A stretch of DNA of 9,668 bases from an uncultured Clostridia bacterium (lineage in GTDB: Bacteria; Bacillota; Clostridia; Christensenellales; Borkfalkiaceae). The position numbers and the translations under genes are program-made. Location: assembly GCA_934249265.1 (NCBI GenBank), contig CAKQKQ010000070.1:1-9668 (forward strand), read 5' to 3'. The notes under the pieces are model-generated. The model was not told where the DNA came from. It saw nothing but the letters and a program-made list of their open reading frames with translations, and searched no databases. Shown here piece by piece: positions 6,726 to 9,668 of this stretch; positions within the stretch are counted from its first letter, which is position 1, and each line of letters opens with the position of its first letter.

Positions 6726-6783
6726 AGGGAAACAACATTTAAAAGCCGCCGTAAAGCAGTTTAAAAACAAGATTTGTTTCCCT
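6726..6783 (-). repeat. Inverted repeat in the pot operon leader
   Basis: AGGGAAACAA (6726-6735) and TTGTTTCCCT (6774-6783) are perfect 10-bp reverse complements 38 bp apart in the 5' leader of the regulator mRNA. A smaller inverted repeat, AAACAA-GAT-TTGTTT (6765-6779), shares its TTGTTT with the outer arm, so the two hairpins exclude each other. The outer hairpin ends about 14 nt before the ribosome binding site. It may be an RNA switch, paired operator half-sites, or both. Confidence 0.45.
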
Positions 6784-6790
6784 AAACTTT

Positions 6791-6811
6791 TTGTTTAATA
6801 AAAGTAAACAA
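6791..6811. promoter_or_regulatory. Candidate operator over the pot operon transcription start
   Basis: TTGTTTA (6791-6797) and TAAACAA (6805-6811) form a perfect 7-bp inverted repeat with a 7-bp spacer. It begins 4 bp downstream of the -10 box at 6816-6821 and covers the predicted start site, where a repressor would block initiation. The TTGTTT core recurs at 6774-6779 and, as TTGTTTA, at 6112-6118 just before potA. The XRE-cupin protein is the obvious candidate binder. Confidence 0.5.
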
Positions 6812-6815
6812 TGCG

Positions 6816-6844
6816 ATTATACATATATCGAACAAATTTGTCAA
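6816..6844 (-). promoter_or_regulatory. Consensus sigma-A promoter of the regulator-potABCD operon
   Basis: Read on the minus strand, TTGACA (6839-6844) and TATAAT (6816-6821) are both perfect and exactly 17 bp apart. The predicted start is near 6809, giving a leader of about 109 nt. Such a strong promoter next to a palindrome suits a gene set that is normally repressed. Confidence 0.85.
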
Positions 6845-7049
6845 ACGTTTTTATACACTTTTTTCACAAAATTTTTACAAGAAATTTTTTGCGATATTTT
6901 TTGATTTTTTTGCGTGTAAAAATTTGGCAAACTTTTTGTAAATTTGATTGGTTTTATTTGGTGTTTTCAGGCGTTTTTCGTCGGCGAAAAAGGGGAGATT
7001 TTTAAGTACTTTTTTTGTAAATAAAATTGCAATTAAAAAATGATATATT
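6845..7049. other. AT-rich intergenic stretch without a supported gene
   Basis: This stretch upstream of the pot promoter is very T-rich on the plus strand. The only distinct structure is a 7-bp hairpin, TTTTTCG-TCGG-CGAAAAA, at 6974-6991. No start codon has a ribosome binding site and no convincing promoter for a plus-strand gene is seen. Confidence 0.5.
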
Positions 7050-7073
7050 TACATATGCGCATGCGTGTATATG
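7050..7073. other. 24-nt alternating purine-pyrimidine tract, possible Z-DNA segment
   Basis: Every step from 7050 to 7073 alternates pyrimidine and purine without interruption. The core TGCGCATGCGTG (7056-7067) is GC-rich and contains the palindrome ATGCGCAT (7055-7062), set in an AT-rich neighbourhood. Such tracts can flip to left-handed DNA under negative supercoiling. It lies between two leftward transcription units. Confidence 0.45.
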
Positions 7074-7140
7074 GGAGTTGTGTTTAAAGTGAAAAAAGGC
7101 AATTTGACGCGTTTAGGCGATACGTTTTGCGTAAAAACGA

Positions 7141-7170
7141 CAAAAAAACTCCGCAACGACCGTTGCGGAG
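7141..7170 (-). terminator. Rho-independent terminator of the PH-like membrane protein gene
   Basis: On the minus strand, a perfect 10-bp GC-rich stem (arms 7161-7170 and 7149-7158, CTCCGCAACG with its reverse complement) with a 2-nt loop is followed directly by seven T (7142-7148). It lies 27 bp beyond the stop of the 7198-7650 gene. Confidence 0.92.
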
Positions 7171-7197
7171 AGTGTAAATTTTGGTGTTAAATTGTGA

Positions 7198-7650
7198 TTA
7201 CGGGCGTTTTTCTTCGGTGTTGATTTCGTAAGTAATGCGTTCATTTTTTTCGGCGAGTGCCTCGGCAAAAGCAACGTAATCTTTTTCGTCTATGTAAACG
7301 ACGAAATACGATTCGTCTTTTAAGTACATTACAAATTGACCCGATTTAGTGAAATTGACGGCGCGCACGATCGACGAATAAGGAAATTCGCTTTTAATAA
7401 TTCCCCAATTGATTTTTAACGCTTTGTCGGTAAAAGTAAAGCCCGAATTTAAAAGTACGGATATTGCGACTACAATAAACGCAACGCTTAAAACAAGGCA
7501 CAAAATTGCCGAAATGTAATTGTAAGTGCTTATTACGTTGCCTTTTGCAAAGCGGATAATTTGCAAGACGAAACAGCCGCCCGCAACCAATAGTCCTAAA
7601 ATTAAAAGAATTTTTATCGTCAAAGTCAAGCGATATTTAAATTTTTTCAT
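7198..7650 (-). CDS. Small membrane protein with two N-terminal helices and a PH-like domain
   Basis: This 150-residue protein begins with a basic MKKFKYR followed by a hydrophobic helix (about 11-32) and a second helix (about 45-67). The soluble part (about 68-145) reads like a bacterial pleckstrin-homology-like domain: FTFTDKALKINWGIIKSEFP, then SSIVRAVNFTKSGQFVMYL, then a DEKDYVAFAEAL helix. In this group the GIIK..FPY..I pattern is typical of bPH-type membrane proteins, whose function is mostly unknown. The helices form a hairpin, so both ends should face the cytoplasm. AGGTG lies just upstream of the ATG. The gene is monocistronic, with its own promoter (7681-7709) and terminator. VAGGC at 22-26 is a poor lipobox and is not taken as a lipidation site. 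Confidence 0.8.
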   Translation of the reverse strand: MKKFKYRLTLTIKILLILGLLVAGGCFVLQIIRFAKGNVISTYNYISAILCLVLSVAFIVVAISVLLNSGFTFTDKALKINWGIIKSEFPYSSIVRAVNFTKSGQFVMYLKDESYFVVYIDEKDYVAFAEALAEKNERITYEINTEEKRP

Positions 7651-7680
7651 TATGCACCTCGTTTTTTATCTAATAAATAT

Positions 7681-7709
7681 ATTTTAGCACATTTTATTAT
7701 TAATTACAA
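7681..7709 (-). promoter_or_regulatory. Extended -10 sigma-A promoter for the PH-like membrane protein gene
   Basis: On the minus strand TTGTAA (7704-7709) is 17 bp from TAAAAT (7681-7686), with TGC directly before the -10 box as in extended -10 promoters. The start should fall near 7674, about 24 nt before the ATG. Confidence 0.75.
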
Positions 7710-7714
7710 GATAC

Positions 7715-7743
7715 TTGACTAAAAATTTAAAATATTGTATCTT
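7715..7743 (+). promoter_or_regulatory. Possible promoter for the ABC-F gene
   Basis: TTGACT (7715-7720) and TATCTT (7738-7743) are 17 bp apart, the best plus-strand pair in the gap, though the -10 matches only four of six bases. An imperfectly placed inverted repeat, AAGATAC (7708-7714) and GTATCTT (7737-7743), frames it. It would give a leader of about 220 nt and lies back to back with the minus-strand promoter. Confidence 0.35.
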
Positions 7744-7766
7744 TAAAGAGAAAATAACTTGTTTGT

Positions 7767-7805
7767 ATGGGGCTAAACTTTTGTTTATTGCGGGTTAAAT
7801 TATAA
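7767..7805 (+). CDS. Possible 12-codon upstream ORF in the ABC-F leader
   Basis: ATG at 7767 opens a short frame encoding MGLNFCLLRVKL and stopping at TAA 7803-7805. The nearest purine-rich sequence (AAAGAG, 7745-7750) is about 16 nt upstream, too far for a good ribosome binding site. Antibiotic-responsive ABC-F genes are often controlled by translation of such leader peptides, which is the only reason to list it. It may be chance. Confidence 0.15.
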   Translation: MGLNFCLLRVKL

Positions 7806-7816
7806 GAAATTTTAAA

Positions 7817-7917
7817 TTTATCGCAATTTGCAAATTGGAAAAATTAATTTTATCGCAGTTTGCGAAAGCGAAAAATCAAACGGCGAACATAAAAAACAAA
7901 AATCAAACAGCGAAAAC
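7817..7917 (+). repeat. Two pairs of short direct repeats in the ABC-F leader
   Basis: TTTATCGCAATTTGCAAA (7817-7834) recurs as TTTATCGCAGTTTGCGAA (7849-7866), with 16 of 18 bases equal and a spacing of 32 bp. AAAAATCAAACGGCGAAC (7871-7888) recurs as AAAAATCAAACAGCGAAA (7898-7915), 27 bp on. The first copy contains a perfect 14-bp palindrome, CAATTTGCAAATTG (7824-7837), and the second a small hairpin CGCA-GTT-TGCG (7854-7864). No terminator-like T-run follows, so the function is unclear; protein-binding sites or RNA structure are both possible. Confidence 0.5.
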
Positions 7918-7973
7918 TTAATTAAATAGCAAAATTCATTTAAGACAATATCAAAAAATTTAAAGGATAAATT

Positions 7974-9524
7974 ATGAGCATTCTTGAAATAAAAGGACTT
8001 ACTCAACGTTATGACGACAAATATATATTCAACAACGCCGACCTCACCGTCAACAACGGCGAGCATATCGGCATAGTCGGGTTAAACGGAGCGGGTAAAT
8101 CCACGTTCATCAATATCATCTCGGGCAATTTAAGTCAGGACGCCGGCGAAGTGAAATGGTTAAACGGTATAAGAAAGGGTTATTTAGACCAGCACGCCAC
8201 AATTGATTTGAATAAAACTGTAATGGAGTATTTGTATTCTTCGTTTACTTATCTCGACCAAATAAACGACTCGATGAACGCTATTTACGAAAAATTGGGC
8301 AGCGTTGAAGACCCCGACGAAATGGACAGACTTTTAAACAAAGCCGCGAGAATGCAAGAACAACTCGACAATGCGGGTTATTACGACCTTGAAAGCAAAA
8401 TCAAAAAGGTCGCAAACGGTCTTGGCGTAAACAACATAGGTTACGACAGAGTGATAGGCACGCTTTCGGGCGGTGAAAGGGCGAAAGTTATGCTTTCTCA
8501 ATTACTGCTTGAAGAAAGAGACATAATTTTGCTTGACGAGCCTACCAACTTTTTGGATATCGAGCACGTCGACTGGCTGACAAAATTCCTCAATTCATAT
8601 CCCAAGACGTTTTTGGTAATATCGCACGACACCAAATTTTTAAACGACATTTGCAAGTACGTGGTAAATATCGAAAACGGCAATATAAAAAAGTACACGG
8701 GCAATTACGACCAATTTTTAAAGCAGTGGGAAATGAACGCCAAGCAGTATGAAGAAAACTACAATCGCCAACAAGCCGAAATAAAGAGAATGCAAGATTA
8801 TATCGACAAAAACAAGGCGCGCGCGGCTACTGCGGGCATGGCTAATTCAAGGAAGAAAATGCTTGAAAAAATCGAGGTTATGCAAAAACCCGTCGAAATT
8901 GCCGACGCGGTGTTTTCTTTCCCTTATATTTCGCTCAATTCAAAGGATTTTTTAATCGTAAAAGGGCTTAAAATCGGCTATGACAGACAACTTTTGCCGC
9001 CCATAGATTTGCATATGAGCAGTCAAACGAAGTTGTGGATTAGGGGAACAAACGGCGTAGGTAAAAGTACGCTTATAAAGACTCTTTTATACAAAATTCC
9101 GTCGCTCGGCGGCACTTTTAACTTCCATTTATCGGCGAAAATAGGGTATTTAGAGCAAGAATTAAGGTTTGACGATACGTCGCTCACTCCGCTTACGTAT
9201 TACGCAAACTTTTTCCCTCGCGCTTCTCAAAAAGAACAGCGCAGCGAACTTGCAAAAGTGGGCATTAAAGGCGAACTTGCTTCGAGACAAATGGTAAAAA
9301 TGAGCGGCGGCGAGCAAGTGCGTACAAAACTCGCAGTGCTTTGTAACACTCCGTCAAACGTGCTTATTTTGGACGAACCTACAAACCACCTCGACGTTAG
9401 GGCAAAGCAAGCCTTGAAAGACGCGCTTATTAAGTACGAAGGCGCGCTTATTCTCGTCAGCCACGAAAAAGAATTTGCCGACGGAATTTGCGATTCGATT
9501 TTCGACGCAAAAGAAGAATATTGA
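7974..9524 (+). CDS. ABC-F family ATPase (ribosome-associated, no membrane domain)
   Basis: Two ATPase modules lie on one chain with no membrane helices, as in translation-factor ABC proteins. Module 1: Walker A GLNGAGKST (36-44), signature LSGGE (164-168), Walker B ILLDEPTNFLD (185-195), switch H218. Module 2: GTNGVGKST (358-366), MSGGE (443-447), LILDEPTNHLD (464-474), H497. All catalytic glutamates are present (E189, E468). Between them a charged helical linker (about 245-305) corresponds to the ABC-F interdomain arm that enters the ribosomal E site. At 516 residues it fits ABC-F factors such as the YbiT/YkpA or resistance types. A housekeeping factor and an antibiotic-resistance factor cannot be told apart from sequence alone. 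AAAGGA (7962-7967) lies 6 nt before the ATG. Confidence 0.92.
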   Translation: MSILEIKGLTQRYDDKYIFNNADLTVNNGEHIGIVGLNGAGKSTFINIISGNLSQDAGEVKWLNGIRKGYLDQHATIDLNKTVMEYLYSSFTYLDQINDSMNAIYEKLGSVEDPDEMDRLLNKAARMQEQLDNAGYYDLESKIKKVANGLGVNNIGYDRVIGTLSGGERAKVMLSQLLLEERDIILLDEPTNFLDIEHVDWLTKFLNSYPKTFLVISHDTKFLNDICKYVVNIENGNIKKYTGNYDQFLKQWEMNAKQYEENYNRQQAEIKRMQDYIDKNKARAATAGMANSRKKMLEKIEVMQKPVEIADAVFSFPYISLNSKDFLIVKGLKIGYDRQLLPPIDLHMSSQTKLWIRGTNGVGKSTLIKTLLYKIPSLGGTFNFHLSAKIGYLEQELRFDDTSLTPLTYYANFFPRASQKEQRSELAKVGIKGELASRQMVKMSGGEQVRTKLAVLCNTPSNVLILDEPTNHLDVRAKQALKDALIKYEGALILVSHEKEFADGICDSIFDAKEEY

Positions 9525-9536
9525 TAAAATATAGTT

Positions 9537-9662
9537 GTGTTTTTTGCGTGCCGAACGGGGTGTTTTCAATGCGTAAAAGGGCATTTTCGACGAGTAAACG
9601 GCGTGTATTCGGCATATAAAGCGGTGTTTTCATCGTATAAATATGCGGTTTTGGCTCGCAAA
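9537..9662 (+). repeat. Degenerate tandem array of about six 21-bp units at the right edge
   Basis: Units begin at 9537, 9558, 9579, 9600, 9621 and 9642. The best copies read roughly GCGGTGTTTTC, two or three variable bases, then CGTATAAA; the T-rich block recurs at 9542, 9563, 9584, 9606, 9627 and 9649. One plus-strand frame stays open from 9528 to the window end, giving heptapeptides GVYSAYK, AVFSSYK and weaker copies. Another frame gives VFSMRKR and AFSTSKR before hitting stops. The 1-nt phase slips suggest a decayed repeat-coding sequence or a non-coding array. There is no start codon with a ribosome binding site. Confidence 0.55.
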
Positions 9663-9668
9663 CTATAT

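Noticed and set aside
6811..7005. Plus-strand Phe/Ile-rich ORF of 64 codons
   Set aside because: It begins inside the pot operon promoter and operator, lacks a ribosome binding site, and its composition is that of translated AT-rich intergenic DNA.
7573..7587. Lipoprotein signal in the PH-like membrane protein
   Set aside because: VAGGC does not fit the lipobox well, and the segment is followed by more hydrophobic sequence, so a plain membrane helix is more likely.
7817..7917. CRISPR-like array from the direct repeats before the ABC-F gene
   Set aside because: There are only two copies of each unit, the units are short and imperfect, spacers are uneven and no cas genes are present.

Overview
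The window looks like chromosome from an uncultured, AT-rich Firmicute of the class Clostridia, probably a gut lineage. This is inferred from strong AAGGAGG-type ribosome binding sites, sigma-A promoters with TTGACA/TATAAT boxes and 17-bp spacers, hairpin-plus-T terminators, a collagen-like surface or spore-type protein, and Clostridia-like gene content. No rRNA, tRNA, CRISPR array, transposase or phage gene was found.

Left part (1-1345): the window opens inside a collagen-like gene read leftwards (1-210). It is divergent from an ASCH-domain gene (342-695), and the gap between them carries a perfect 17-bp palindrome. After the ASCH gene comes a short in-frame coding-like remnant. Then follow a consensus promoter, a leader of about 140 nt with several inverted repeats, and a small basic protein of unknown function (1017-1268) that ends at a strong hairpin shared with the opposing operon.

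Centre (1408-6845, minus strand): a complete polyamine-uptake operon in the order XRE-cupin regulator, potA, potB, potC, potD, with overlapping or nearly touching genes. It reads from a perfect TTGACA-17-TATAAT promoter at 6816-6844. An inverted repeat (TTGTTTA/TAAACAA) sits over the predicted transcription start, and further TTGTTT motifs lie in the leader, which suggests autoregulation. The transporter has two unusual parts: PotA carries a second, degenerate copy of its TOBE-like domain, and PotD is a lipoprotein with an insertion and an extra C-terminal membrane helix.

Right part (6846-9668): an AT-rich gap holds a 24-nt alternating purine-pyrimidine tract. Next is a small two-helix membrane protein with a PH-like C-terminal domain (7198-7650, minus) with a clear promoter and terminator. 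A divergent ABC-F ATPase (7974-9524, plus) follows, preceded by a repeat-rich leader with a possible 12-codon upstream ORF. The window ends in a degenerate array of about six 21-bp repeats that continues to the right edge.

The polyamine operon is a familiar system with unusual details. The least explained signals are the 21-bp repeat array, the leader of the 83-residue gene, the repeat-rich ABC-F leader and the divergent palindrome at 242-258. I saw no clearly new multi-gene system.
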